Notes: generated by a model from the sequence alone, not told the origin. 64,000 nucleotides of DNA from Pseudomonadota bacterium (GCA_018241505.1 JAFEDS010000037.1:1-64000); one strand, 5' to 3'. Positions 1 to 6,926 are shown, counted from the stretch's first letter. Translations and numbers: made by a program.

Positions 1-23
1 CCCATAATTAAAGGGAAACGACA
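1..23. mobile_element. Terminal inverted repeat of a Tni/Tn5053-like element
   Basis: Read from base 23 leftward on the minus strand, this begins TGTCGTTTCCCTTTAATTA. It matches about 18 of 22 positions of the left end of the transposon at 48418 (TGTCGTTTTCCCTTAATTA). The TGTCGTTT start is shared with Tn402/Tn5053-family ends. It is probably the right end of another such element lying outside the window. Only one end is visible, so no target duplication can be tested. Confidence 0.5.
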
Positions 24-125
24 GGTGTGCCGAAATGACGGGACTGGGCTAGCAAGAGCGCGGCCGGCTCTGTGAAATTCGACGGTGTCTTTGAGCAGAA
101 ACCTGCTGTTGCGCTCCTGTATTTT

Positions 126-452
126 TTAGACAATAACCCCCTGTTCTGGCGGATCCTCTACGGTGATGTCGGTAACGATATCAAGCGGATGGTCGTAGTC
201 GACCTGGACGAAAAATTCGACACCGCCTCCTCCTCCCTGGTCCGCGTGGGGAACTACGTTCTTCACGTAAATCGTTGCATCGCCACGGTGCTTGGATATT
301 CCGTCCAAGGGTGACCCCAATCCTCCCGGCAATGGATTCGCTTCACTCGCGGAGATATGTACCACGGACTTGGCATCAATCACGCCTGCCCAGTTGAAAT
401 TTCGCCAGCCGGATGAAACTCGCGGCCAACGCACTCGTACTGTTCGACTCAT
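126..452 (-). CDS. Hypothetical protein, leading-region type
   Basis: This 108-residue protein starts at an ATG preceded by a strong ribosome binding site (AGGAGGAG, 5 nt spacing). I do not recognise the family. It has no signal peptide or membrane segment. A glycine run (GGGGG) near residue 75 precedes a hydrophobic, acidic C-terminus with a DYDHPLD stretch. It is the last of the same-strand accessory genes before the transposon end at the window edge. Unlike its neighbours, it has no copy of the structured promoter-like element upstream, only an AT-rich leader with a short palindrome. It may be driven by an ordinary promoter. Confidence 0.65.
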   Translation of the reverse strand: MSRTVRVRWPRVSSGWRNFNWAGVIDAKSVVHISASEANPLPGGLGSPLDGISKHRGDATIYVKNVVPHADQGGGGGVEFFVQVDYDHPLDIVTDITVEDPPEQGVIV

Positions 453-502
453 GGCGCTCCTCCTGCTGTAGAGACCTACACTGAGAGACGAAATCCGCCT
501 GT

Positions 503-518
503 TACAGATAAATCTGTA
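503..518. promoter_or_regulatory. 7-bp inverted repeat in leader of the 126-452 gene
   Basis: TACAGAT-AA-ATCTGTA is a perfect short palindrome about 50 bp upstream of the start codon, within an AT-rich stretch. It could be an operator overlapping a promoter. No regulator can be assigned. Confidence 0.3.
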
Positions 519-577
519 CCTACTTAGCTACATATCGCAGAACCGGTCGCATCGGAGCTTAGGCACCGCGACAAAAT

Positions 578-610
578 GCGCCCGAATGCAGCGGTCACGC
601 ATCCGGGCGC
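578..610 (-). terminator. Probable terminator after the 629-1060 gene
   Basis: GCGCCCG and ATGC pair with GCAT and CGGGCGC around a 9-nt loop, with one mismatch. On the minus strand the hairpin is followed by ATTTTG. It begins 19 nt past the stop codon. Confidence 0.55.
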
Positions 611-628
611 CGACATAAACAGCCCAGC

Positions 629-1060
629 TCAGAACGGGACATCGCTGTCCTGCAATCCTTTGTATTCACCGTTTGTCGGTGCAATGCCCTCTCCGATTTC
701 AATCGGGAGGACCTTGAGGCGATGTGTGTGAATGAGGCTATCGGAAGCGAGATCCCACAGGAACTGACCCTCAGCACCTTCGGCGGCGGACCAGTACGGA
801 AAGCGCCTCTCAAGCAGAGCGGCACACAGCCGACTGAATTCCTGCTGCGCGTGCTCCGGCGGATCGAATGCGACGTACTTTCCCTTTGCAGTGAGCAGGA
901 CAGGCTCAGCGATCCTCTGATTGCCGAGCACCCCTTCGTAGTCAACGCGTACGGCATCGACCGCCGGCGCCAAAAAGTTCTCCCTCAGTCCCGGCACAAA
1001 CTCGGAAACAAGGACGATCTGGCCGTCGCTGGCCATCCGGTCGCTGGTTGAATTACGCAT
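629..1060 (-). CDS. Hypothetical protein, paralogue-like to the 3381-3749 product
   Basis: The 143-residue product starts at the ATG at 1060, with GGAG 7 nt upstream. Longer in-frame readings would run into the structured element and are unlikely. The C-terminal half carries RRFPYW followed by GQFLWDLASDSLIHTH. The same layout (RRYPEA, then GHFEWDLAADTLQHEH) ends the product at 3381-3749, so the two belong to one family. The pattern recalls plasmid/ICE proteins labelled DUF6878, but that link is from memory. No catalytic motif was seen. The gene sits alone between a structured element and a hairpin terminator, so it is likely a single transcription unit. An establishment or anti-defence role is inference from position only. 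Confidence 0.7.
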   Translation of the reverse strand: MRNSTSDRMASDGQIVLVSEFVPGLRENFLAPAVDAVRVDYEGVLGNQRIAEPVLLTAKGKYVAFDPPEHAQQEFSRLCAALLERRFPYWSAAEGAEGQFLWDLASDSLIHTHRLKVLPIEIGEGIAPTNGEYKGLQDSDVPF

Positions 1061-1082
1061 TTCGATCTCCGATTCGTGGGCT

Positions 1083-1217
1083 GGATTGCCCGCGATACGT
1101 CGTCCACCGCGCGCGCAAGCTGTCATAAGCCCGCCCGGCGTCTTCGCCGGGTCGCGCGTTCCTCGCGCGACGTTGACAGCGAGCACGGGGTGGTATCGTT
1201 CGCGATAAAGGCAATCC
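1083..1217 (+). promoter_or_regulatory. Structured ssDNA-promoter-like element, copy 1
   Basis: Outer stem GGATTGCC (1083-1090) with GGCAATCC (1210-1217). Inner stem GCTGTCA (1119-1125) with TGACAGC (1174-1180). Two GC-rich hairpins lie inside, CCCGGCG/CGCCGGG and CGCGCG/CGCGCG. The 3' arm holds a perfect TTGACA (1173-1178), a 15-bp spacer and TATCGT (1194-1199). It lies upstream of the minus-strand gene starting at 1060. Confidence 0.75.
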
Positions 1218-1290
1218 AAACCCACACCGGCGCTGCGTGCCGTCGTTGTATGAATCCAAAGAAGTGGATGTGAGACTAGACCACCAGTCT

Positions 1291-1321
1291 TGCGGGGCGC
1301 TGGAGAGCCACGCGCCCCGCA
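1291..1321 (-). terminator. Perfect 10-bp hairpin after the 1337-1657 gene
   Basis: TGCGGGGCGC pairs with GCGCCCCGCA around an 11-nt loop. There is no clear T-tract on the minus-strand side (AAGACT), so it could be an RNA-stabilising hairpin rather than a classical terminator. Confidence 0.45.
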
Positions 1322-1336
1322 AGAATTTCGAACGCC

Positions 1337-1657
1337 TTACGTTCGAGCGGTCCGTCCCGCGTGGTAATCACGAACCTTGGCCCGCCACTCTCGGCATGTC
1401 ACAGGTGCGATGTTGAGTAATCGAAGCGGGCAGTCGTAGTAGAAGGGATGCATGCACTCCTCGACTATCTTGTAACCCCAGCCTCCATCGGGTGGTTCAA
1501 GGAGAAACCCCGCGATGAGATTCTGATTGAGGACATCCTCTGTCACGACTGCCCAGAGGATGCTCCCGCATACCTCGTAGTCGACAGGACGGTATTCGGT
1601 GAGCAACTCGCGAACGACATCGTCCTTGGTAGCACCTGGTATGACGATCCAGCCCAT
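1337..1657 (-). CDS. DUF6927-like hypothetical protein
   Basis: The 106-residue product starts at the ATG at 1657 (GGAG, 6 nt spacing) with MGWIVIPGATKDDVV. The MGW opening, the GYK segment near residue 70, the MHPFYYDCP stretch and the C-terminal EWRAKVR match my memory of the DUF6927 family, which is common on plasmids and ICEs and has no known function. There is no signal peptide or membrane segment. The upstream structured element (1679-1817) and its isolated position suggest its own promoter. An anti-defence role is only positional inference. Confidence 0.65.
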   Translation of the reverse strand: MGWIVIPGATKDDVVRELLTEYRPVDYEVCGSILWAVVTEDVLNQNLIAGFLLEPPDGGWGYKIVEECMHPFYYDCPLRLLNIAPVTCREWRAKVRDYHAGRTART

Positions 1658-1678
1658 GGAAATCTCCGATGTGACCCA

Positions 1679-1817
1679 GGCGATTTGCCTGAGCCTGCGA
1701 TGTGCATGCCGCAGTCGGGCGATCCAGACTCGCAAAGCGACTCCGCCGAGCGCGCCCTGGCGCGAGGGTCTGGATCGCGCGAATCGGCGTGCTAAATTGG
1801 GCAGGCAGGCAAACGAC
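1679..1817 (+). promoter_or_regulatory. Structured ssDNA-promoter-like element, copy 2
   Basis: Inner stem GCGATCCAGAC (1719-1729) with GTCTGGATCGC (1768-1778), 11 perfect pairs and a sequence unlike the other copies. The middle stem GCATGCCG/CGGCGTGC contains one T-G wobble. Boxes: TGGATC (1771-1776), 16-bp spacer, TAAATT (1793-1798). It lies upstream of the gene starting at 1657. Confidence 0.75.
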
Positions 1818-1886
1818 AACCCTCCTCATGGGTCGTCAAAGGAATTGCGTGACCGATATTTCCGGAAGCTTGCGACCTGGTGGAAA

Positions 1887-1918
1887 TCCGGGGAAGGCGC
1901 GTTCCTGCCCTCCCCGGA
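1887..1918 (-). terminator. Hairpin after the 1939-2346 gene
   Basis: TCCGGGGA pairs with TCCCCGGA; on the minus strand TTTCC follows. This is a weak terminator candidate. Confidence 0.4.
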
Positions 1919-1938
1919 AAGTAATCAACGTATGCGCG

Positions 1939-2346
1939 TCACGAAACGCGAACCCAGTGCATGATGATTTGGAGCGCCTCGTCGTACGAATGCACAGCAC
2001 TCAACTCGTCCCAGAATGCGCTGATGTTTTCATCTGACACGTCCCCCTCCTTCAGCCCTCTTTGTACCCGACCGAGAATCGAGAACACGTTTCCCTCCTG
2101 ACCAGTGAGCTGGACACACACATTCGGAAACTTTGGAGTTGAAGGTTCGTCGCACTCAGGAGGGTCGTAAGCCCAGAAATCGGTTTCATATCCCCTGGAT
2201 CGCGCTTCAGCGAGTATCTCGAACCACTCATCGTCCGTGATCCTCCATTCAATGTCCTTGTGGTCTTCCCCAAGTAACGAAACGTCATCGTTCGTATCGA
2301 CCACGGTGATGAGCTGATCGCGCAATTTAATGGTGAAAGTACACAT
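1939..2346 (-). CDS. Hypothetical protein with phage/plasmid-type C-terminal domain
   Basis: The 135-residue product starts at the ATG at 2346 with a GGAG site. The earlier in-frame ATGs lie inside the structured element. The C-terminal half (VCVQLTGQEGNVFSILGRV, then acidic helices and a terminal WVRVS) resembles a short domain of unknown function that I recall from many phage and plasmid proteins of the pattern VQLxGxxGNxFxIxGxV. The acidic N-terminal half (EDHKDIEWRITDDEW) is not recognised. The protein is soluble with no catalytic motif. It is a single gene between a structured element and a hairpin. Confidence 0.65.
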   Translation of the reverse strand: MCTFTIKLRDQLITVVDTNDDVSLLGEDHKDIEWRITDDEWFEILAEARSRGYETDFWAYDPPECDEPSTPKFPNVCVQLTGQEGNVFSILGRVQRGLKEGDVSDENISAFWDELSAVHSYDEALQIIMHWVRVS

Positions 2347-2376
2347 GATGCGTCTCCGGGTATGGCTCTCTGCTTG

Positions 2377-2526
2377 GGCGGGATTGCCCGGTACCGGAGG
2401 CATCACGCCGCAGTCGAGTTGTCCGGAGCGTCAGCCGGCCCGTCTGCGGGCCGGGCGCGCGTCCTCGCGCGACTCTGGACGGCGAGAACGGGCGTGTTAA
2501 ACTGACGCGGGACAGGCAATCCCGCC
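2377..2526 (+). promoter_or_regulatory. Structured ssDNA-promoter-like element, copy 3
   Basis: This is the cleanest outer stem: GGCGGGATTGCC (2377-2388) with GGCAATCCCGCC (2515-2526), 12 perfect pairs 126 bp apart. Inner stem GTCCGGAG (2421-2428) with CTCTGGAC (2473-2480), one G-T wobble. Boxes: TGGACG (2476-2481), 16 bp, TAAACT (2498-2503). It lies upstream of the gene starting at 2346. Confidence 0.8.
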
Positions 2527-2608
2527 ATCCAGTTCAGCCGCGGAGCTTGTACTGCTTGGTAACGGACTTAACAGTCAGATTGTCCGACCCACGTGCTTGG
2601 GGAAAGAG

Positions 2609-2639
2609 GACCTCGAGCATGGGTTAGACGCCCGAGGTC
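2609..2639 (-). terminator. 7-bp hairpin after the 2654-3109 gene
   Basis: GACCTCG pairs with CGAGGTC just past the stop codon. No T-tract, so weak. Confidence 0.3.
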
Positions 2640-2653
2640 ACCGAATGCGCTCG

Positions 2654-3109
2654 TCAGGCACGTAGTCGGATTCGGATCCACTCGCAGATACGCTCCGCAT
2701 CGATGCGTCCGCCATCCGCTGGCATGTGCTCAATGAACTCCCGCTTAAAGTCCTGGTGGTGCTCGATAGCAAAGCGACTCGCGACACCCTTCCAACTTCT
2801 CAACGGATCGTCGTCACGCTGGTTGGCGCCCCAGCGCTGAACCGACTCAGGACGTGGCGGAATAAAGGCGTTGAGAATGTTGAGAGCAAGATCAGCAGCG
2901 CCCTGCCCTGGCGTGCCACACTCATAGACGCTCACTGGACGTGGCATGCAGGTTCGCGCGAAGTTTGACCGGATCGGGTTCGATAGATTGTCGGTGGCGT
3001 GTTCGCGCCAAATCACGACGTCCTGGTAAAAGGGCTTGCTAAAGCGTGGGAGGCGAATACGCTGCGGTCGTGATGTTCTCCGACCCGGCGGCTTTCGAGA
3101 TTTCTTCAT
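2654..3109 (-). CDS. DUF6166-like hypothetical protein
   Basis: The 151-residue product starts at the ATG at 3109 behind a weak AAGGA site. The basic N-terminus (KKSRKPPGRR) precedes a segment with CGTPGQGAADLALNILNAF. The C-terminal part runs HHQDFKREFIEHMP then ERICEWI. That pattern (G-G-GP/LA-x-x-IL, then FK-x-E/V, LP, W) resembles DUF6166, a family of unknown function on mobile elements; this is recognition by pattern only. No signal peptide was seen. It has its own upstream structured element. Confidence 0.6.
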   Translation of the reverse strand: MKKSRKPPGRRTSRPQRIRLPRFSKPFYQDVVIWREHATDNLSNPIRSNFARTCMPRPVSVYECGTPGQGAADLALNILNAFIPPRPESVQRWGANQRDDDPLRSWKGVASRFAIEHHQDFKREFIEHMPADGGRIDAERICEWIRIRLRA

Positions 3110-3132
3110 GGCTGACGTCCTTGAATCTCGCA

Positions 3133-3282
3133 GGCGGGACTGCCTGCGCCATCGAGGCGCCGCGCCGCAGCGGAGCTGTCGAGAGCCTTGCCGGCCGTTT
3201 CCTACGGCCGGGCGCACGTCCTCGCGCGCGCTCTCGACAGCGAGAACGGCGTGGTACGCTGGCGCGGCCCAGGCAGGTCGCC
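3133..3282 (+). promoter_or_regulatory. Structured ssDNA-promoter-like element, copy 4
   Basis: Inner stem GCTGTCGAGAGC (3175-3186) with GCTCTCGACAGC (3230-3241), 12 perfect pairs. The outer stem around GGCGGGACTGCCTG is imperfect. Boxes: TCGACA (3234-3239), 15 bp, TACGCT (3255-3260). It lies upstream of the gene starting at 3109. Confidence 0.75.
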
Positions 3283-3332
3283 AGTTATCTCAACCAGTGA
3301 GGCGTTCCGAATACAGCCGCTGAAGAAGAATT

Positions 3333-3367
3333 AAAAAGGCCTCCCGAGGCACGGCACCTCGGGAGGC
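3333..3367 (-). terminator. Strong Rho-independent terminator after the 3381-3749 gene
   Basis: GCCTCCCGAGG (3339-3349) pairs perfectly with CCTCGGGAGGC (3357-3367) around a 7-nt loop. On the minus strand the hairpin is followed directly by TTTTTAA. Confidence 0.85.
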
Positions 3368-3380
3368 GAACAACATCAGA

Positions 3381-3749
3381 TCAGATTCCTTTGTGAGTCA
3401 TCACATGCTCATGTTGCAAAGTGTCTGCAGCCAAGTCCCATTCGAAGTGACCCGAAGCTGCGTCCGTCATGGCCTCCGGGTAACGCCGCTGCAAGATCGA
3501 CTGCAACGCCCGACCAATCGCTGTAGTCATGGTGGCTACAATCTCCACTGCCTCAGACAGCGACGGCTCGCGTTCGCCGATGAGCACCACTGAGATACTT
3601 TTACGGTAATACGGCGCATATACCGTGTGTATGCCGAGCCCTCTCAACTTCTGCGCCACCAACGGCAGAAGCTCCGACATTCGCTGCGCCGTCGCCGGAG
3701 CATGATCGGCTCCGGAATCGTGGTTCTGAGTAGTTTTAGGATCGCTCAT
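3381..3749 (-). CDS. Hypothetical protein, paralogue-like to the 629-1060 product
   Basis: The 122-residue product starts at the ATG at 3749 (GGAG, about 8 nt). The N-terminus is polar (SDPKTTQNHDSGADHAPAT). A central beta-rich part contains YYRKSISVVLIGERE, and the C-terminus carries RRYPEA then GHFEWDLAADTLQHEH, shared with the product at 629-1060. The two proteins probably have the same fold and related roles but have diverged strongly. The gene lies between a structured element and a strong terminator, so it is a discrete unit. The function is unknown; DUF6878 kinship is a guess. Confidence 0.65.
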   Translation of the reverse strand: MSDPKTTQNHDSGADHAPATAQRMSELLPLVAQKLRGLGIHTVYAPYYRKSISVVLIGEREPSLSEAVEIVATMTTAIGRALQSILQRRYPEAMTDAASGHFEWDLAADTLQHEHVMTHKGI

Positions 3750-3766
3750 GACATTTCTCCAACTGT

Positions 3767-3892
3767 GCGGCACGCCGCAGCGCGCCCTGTCGAGAGTCGG
3801 GCGGTCCCTCGCCCGAAGCGCGCTTCTTGCGCGCGATCTCTCGACAGGCGCGACCGGCGTGGCACACTTGGCGGGCGTCGGCAATTCATGCC
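3767..3892 (+). promoter_or_regulatory. Structured ssDNA-promoter-like element, copy 5
   Basis: Inner stem CCTGTCGAGAG (3786-3796) with CTCTCGACAGG (3838-3848). Middle stem CACGCCG with CGGCGTG. Internal hairpins CGGGCG/CGCCCG and GCGCGC/GCGCGC. Boxes: TCGACA (3841-3846), 16 bp, CACACT (3863-3868). The outer stem is poorly conserved. It lies upstream of the gene starting at 3749. Confidence 0.7.
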
Positions 3893-3906
3893 CTGGCCGA
3901 ACGGGC

Positions 3907-3927
3907 GCGGATGCATGGAGCATCCGC
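3907..3927 (-). terminator. Hairpin after the ParB-like gene
   Basis: GCGGATGC pairs with GCATCCGC around a 5-nt loop, 16 nt past the stop codon. No T-tract. Confidence 0.4.
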
Positions 3928-3942
3928 ACCCAACCCCTGCAG

Positions 3943-5868
3943 TTAGCCTTCCGGCGTCCGGAGCACATCAGGTAGCCAGCCAATGCTCGCCATGCGTTCC
4001 TCCGCAAGCTGCGCCGCGTTATCTTTCTTCAGAAGACGCAATGCGCCGGCAGCCTCCGGTGAGACGGCCTTGCTTACGATGTTGATCACACGTTCCTTCG
4101 GGATGCGCCCGAAATAGTTGGCGGCTGTTGCCGTCCACCATTCACGCATGTCGAGCCCTGCTGCTTTGACAAGCGCGCCGCTCGCGCCGGAATCCTCGTC
4201 GTTCCGCACATCATTCAGTGTTAACGCCACACAGAATGCTAGGAGCGCAAGTACTTCCGACTGCGGTTGCTTCATTAGCCACGCAAAGAGAGCGTCTGCC
4301 TTACGAGGCAGTTGCGCTTTGAGTGCCGCCCTGCGCTCAGCGAGTATCTTGTATGCCTTCGCCTGCTTGATGTCCTTAGCGAACCGATCCAGCTCAGATT
4401 GTTGCGGAGCGATCTGTACCGCGCTGTCAGCGCGCGAGTACATCGAGAACGTCTTAATGATCATTCGATGAGTCAGTGCCAGCAGCGCAACGTCTGGTCG
4501 ATCTGCCAGCACCGCCTGCAATGCCATCGTCCGATGCGCGGTCAGTTCCAACAGGAGCGCTGCCGAGTGCGTCCGTTTCGCAGAGGCGCTCTTTCCATCA
4601 GTATTGCTTTCAATGACTTTCTTCTCCTTCTGAATCCGCTTCTTATCAGCGGGCCGGAGCAGACCACGCTCGATGCGCAGCTTGCCGCTATTAGGGTCGA
4701 TAGTCACAATCGCCCCTGCGATTCGCTGCTGTTCAGGATGAGGCTGCTCACACGCTGCAATGATAGTTTGCGTCTCCGCCTGAAGCGTTAGGTCGAGTTC
4801 CCTCAGCTCTGTGAGCCGTTCGTCGCCTTTCTCAAGCGACGTGCATTCTGATTCGAGTTTTTGGCGCTCCTGCGCGATGGCTTCGAGCCGGGCAGCTTCC
4901 TCCGGTGTGTAATCGCGCTGCACCGTCTCAACTCGCCCAAATGTTTGAAGCTCCGAGAAATCGAGCTGCAGTCGCGATTCTGTCCAAGTGCATCCTTCCT
5001 TCTTCAGCTTTACGGCGGCCTTCTCCAGCTTCTCCGTGGCGAGTTTCGTGAGCAGGCGAACATCCATGATGTAGCCATGGGCGTCATCTCTGAAGAGGTC
5101 GGGCCGGATTGCTCCACCCGCTTTCTCATACGCGGCAGCACCGACGAATCGGGCCAGTGCTGCGGTCAGCGGCAACTCATCCGCAATCAGCGCTCGGCGC
5201 AGCCACTCTGCTGGGGGTGCACTGTCGTTGTTGGGCATACTCGACCATGCTACTCGTTGCTGCTCATGATCGTCGGTGAGCGCGAATGCCATCATATGAT
5301 CAATTTCCAACGTGCCGTTTCGATACATGTCTAGAAATTCCGGTGCAACATTCGCGAGTTTGAGCCGCTTTTTCACCTCGACGGGTTTGATGCCACGATA
5401 GGCGGCGATGTACTCAATAGATCGTCCCTGCTCAACCAATTTCCTGAACGCAACGAACTCATCGGCGGGGTGCATCGGTTGCTGCTTGTTATCCGAGAGC
5501 GACAGCTCCACCGCCCGATTTGGGGTACCTAGTTTGCACCAGATCGGCTCATCGGAGGCGATCTTGCCTTGTCGCACCCGCTCCAGTTGCGCAAGCCTTC
5601 GACCTTCACCCGCTGTTACCAGATACTCGCCGGTCTCTGCAGCCTCACGTTCCAGGATCAACGGATAAAGTTGTCCATCGGCATCGATCATTGCCGCCAG
5701 CTCTGTAATGTGCTCACTCGTGTGCGGCACAGTTCGAACATTGTTGGCGGATTTCTTGAGCAAGTTCAGCGGAACCCACACCGACCCAGACTCATCAGGG
5801 GCGCCGATTTCTACAAGATGGACGGAAGGACTGACCTGCCCAGTTACATCTTCATTTCGAGTAGCCAT
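3943..5868 (-). CDS. ParB/RepB/Spo0J-family protein with long C-terminal extension
   Basis: The 641-residue product starts at the ATG at 5868 (AGGAG, 7 nt). Residues about 30-125 form the ParB N-terminal domain, with the nucleotide-binding GEGRR motif at 88-92. Residues about 150-172 look like the ParB helix-turn-helix. The remaining about 460 residues are helical and charged and do not match classical centromere-binding ParB, which is usually about 300 residues. No ParA partner was seen nearby. Large ParB-like proteins of this kind are typical of conjugative leading regions (YubM of F is one), where they act after DNA entry rather than in partition; that role is inferred here. Its upstream element is the most divergent copy. 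Confidence 0.85.
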   Translation of the reverse strand: MATRNEDVTGQVSPSVHLVEIGAPDESGSVWVPLNLLKKSANNVRTVPHTSEHITELAAMIDADGQLYPLILEREAAETGEYLVTAGEGRRLAQLERVRQGKIASDEPIWCKLGTPNRAVELSLSDNKQQPMHPADEFVAFRKLVEQGRSIEYIAAYRGIKPVEVKKRLKLANVAPEFLDMYRNGTLEIDHMMAFALTDDHEQQRVAWSSMPNNDSAPPAEWLRRALIADELPLTAALARFVGAAAYEKAGGAIRPDLFRDDAHGYIMDVRLLTKLATEKLEKAAVKLKKEGCTWTESRLQLDFSELQTFGRVETVQRDYTPEEAARLEAIAQERQKLESECTSLEKGDERLTELRELDLTLQAETQTIIAACEQPHPEQQRIAGAIVTIDPNSGKLRIERGLLRPADKKRIQKEKKVIESNTDGKSASAKRTHSAALLLELTAHRTMALQAVLADRPDVALLALTHRMIIKTFSMYSRADSAVQIAPQQSELDRFAKDIKQAKAYKILAERRAALKAQLPRKADALFAWLMKQPQSEVLALLAFCVALTLNDVRNDEDSGASGALVKAAGLDMREWWTATAANYFGRIPKERVINIVSKAVSPEAAGALRLLKKDNAAQLAEERMASIGWLPDVLRTPEG

Positions 5869-5896
5869 GAATAAACTCCTGAGTGTGAAATCATGC

Positions 5897-6076
5897 GGCG
5901 GTACTGCCCGCACATTCACCCGGAGACCTCGCCCTCGGGCCTCACCGACGCTGACGGCGGTTGGCCCCTCTGAAAATCCGTGCGGCCGTCTTCGGCCCCT
6001 TAGCAGCGCGGCTTTGCGCGCTGGCGCGGATTTTCGGGAGCACGGACAAAAACTAAAGCGCGCGGCAGCGCACGCC
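5897..6076 (+). promoter_or_regulatory. Structured element, divergent copy 6
   Basis: The architecture is the same but the sequence is almost entirely different. Inner stem CTGAAAATCCG (5970-5980) with CGGATTTTCGG (6027-6037), one T-G wobble. Internal hairpins GGCCG/CGGCC and AGCGCG/CGCGCT. Outer arms GGCGGTACTGCC (5897-5908) and GGCAGCGCACGCC (6064-6076) pair in part. The boxes are less clear, with TTTTCG followed by TAAAGC about 17 bp on. It lies upstream of the ParB-like gene. Confidence 0.55.
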
Positions 6077-6077
6077 C

Positions 6078-6116
6078 GCAGGTCCCGTGCCGCGTCTGCG
6101 CGGGCGCGGGACCTGC
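6078..6116 (-). terminator. Hairpin after the GIY-YIG gene
   Basis: GCAGGTCCCG pairs perfectly with CGGGACCTGC, with an inner CCGCG/CGCGG hairpin. No T-tract on the minus strand. Confidence 0.4.
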
Positions 6117-6137
6117 TCTTAAAGAGTGATAGTCCGC

Positions 6138-6434
6138 TTATGAGCCAGGTGAGGGAGGGCGAGCCCGGCGCTTACCAGTGGTGCTCTTTGAACAGAGCGG
6201 ACAAAAGCGCGGGGTATTCTTCGCGCGTTTGAGATTACGCTCGAAGTGGCGATCCCCGGGATGTGTAAGCGCAACCGTGTACCCGATACCGGCGAGTTCA
6301 ATGGCGAGCATCAGCCGCGAGCCTTGTCCAGCGCGATGACGTTCGAGGCGCTGCTCAAGGGTGCCGTCAGCGCAATAGCCGACATAATGCCTCGCGTGGT
6401 GGTAAGGCACATCAAAGTGCAGTATGTAGATCAT
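6138..6434 (-). CDS. GIY-YIG nuclease superfamily protein
   Basis: The 98-residue product starts at the ATG at 6434. It opens with IYILHFDVPYHHARHYVGY, matching the two short motifs of the GIY-YIG fold (YIL and YVG). RLERHRAGQGSRL follows, carrying the helix with the conserved Arg, then GDRHFERNLKR. This compact form, with CPLC near the C-terminus, is frequent on plasmids and ICEs. The family cuts or nicks DNA; the substrate is unknown. Its ribosome binding site lies in the 3' arm of a perfect 14-bp hairpin, unlike all neighbours. The role in the leading region is unknown. Confidence 0.75.
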   Translation of the reverse strand: MIYILHFDVPYHHARHYVGYCADGTLEQRLERHRAGQGSRLMLAIELAGIGYTVALTHPGDRHFERNLKRAKNTPRFCPLCSKSTTGKRRARPPSPGS

Positions 6435-6441
6435 GATCCGG

Positions 6442-6490
6442 CTCCGTGTGTTGACATGCTCACGCGCGAATCGCGCGTCAACACACGGAG
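6442..6490. promoter_or_regulatory. Perfect 14-bp stem covering the GIY-YIG ribosome binding site
   Basis: CTCCGTGTGTTGAC (6442-6455) pairs with GTCAACACACGGAG (6477-6490), with GCGCG/CGCGC inside the loop. In the minus-strand mRNA the CGGAG that serves as Shine-Dalgarno (8 nt before the ATG) is in the stem, so translation would be occluded while it is folded. The standard element boxes are not clear here; TCAACA followed 17 bp later by TACAGA is a weak candidate. Confidence 0.7.
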
Positions 6491-6548
6491 TCGGAGTCCA
6501 TACAGACGTACGCACTGAAAGCATGTACAAACCGCGCAGGAGATTGCA

Positions 6549-6579
6549 CGCGCCATGCCGGTTCGTCCGGCATGGCGCG
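6549..6579 (-). terminator. Perfect 13-bp hairpin after the 6589-6906 gene
   Basis: CGCGCCATGCCGG pairs with CCGGCATGGCGCG around a 5-nt loop, starting 9 nt past the stop codon. No T-tract. Confidence 0.5.
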
Positions 6580-6588
6580 TGCCAGCGA

Positions 6589-6906
6589 CTAACTACTCGC
6601 CTCCGGAGAAGCCGGTGACGCGGCGTTGATCGTAACGGGCGGCTCGCCCCATTCCGCGGCGACCTGGTTTGCCGCCTCCAATACCTGAGTGGTCACAAGC
6701 CCGCATACAAGCACACGGTCGTGCTTGTGGAGAATTGCTCTCAGATGCTCCTGATTCTCCCTCGTCGCAAAAGGTCCAAAGTTGTTGCGGCGCGCGCACT
6801 CACAAAACTGCGTACGCCAGTGACGCGAGCCGCGTTCAACGCAACCCGCGATGAAGCGGGCCAGCGCCAGGACTTGTGAATCGCTCAGTCGATCGATGGA
6901 TTTCAT
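6589..6906 (-). CDS. Hypothetical protein
   Basis: The 105-residue soluble product starts at the ATG at 6906 (GGAG, about 6 nt), which fits better than the upstream in-frame ATG at 6924. It opens with a helical SDSQVLALARFIAGCVE segment. The middle is Cys- and Arg-containing (RTQFCECARRNNFGPF), and the C-terminus is Ala/Ser/Pro-rich. I do not recognise the family. It has its own structured element upstream and a hairpin downstream, so it is a single-gene unit in the accessory array. Confidence 0.6.
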   Translation of the reverse strand: MKSIDRLSDSQVLALARFIAGCVERGSRHWRTQFCECARRNNFGPFATRENQEHLRAILHKHDRVLVCGLVTTQVLEAANQVAAEWGEPPVTINAASPASPEASS

Positions 6907-6926
6907 TGGATGCTCCACTAACACCG

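Noticed and set aside
722-1051. Long + strand frames opposite the minus-strand genes in 0.7-14 kb
   Set aside because: They are antisense shadows with no ribosome sites and poor codon character; the minus-strand frames have GGAG-type sites and recognisable domains.
1060-1225. N-terminal extension of several leading-region proteins into the repeated element
   Set aside because: The extensions translate the structured DNA itself and would give different proteins a common, low-quality N-terminus; GGAG sites support the internal starts.
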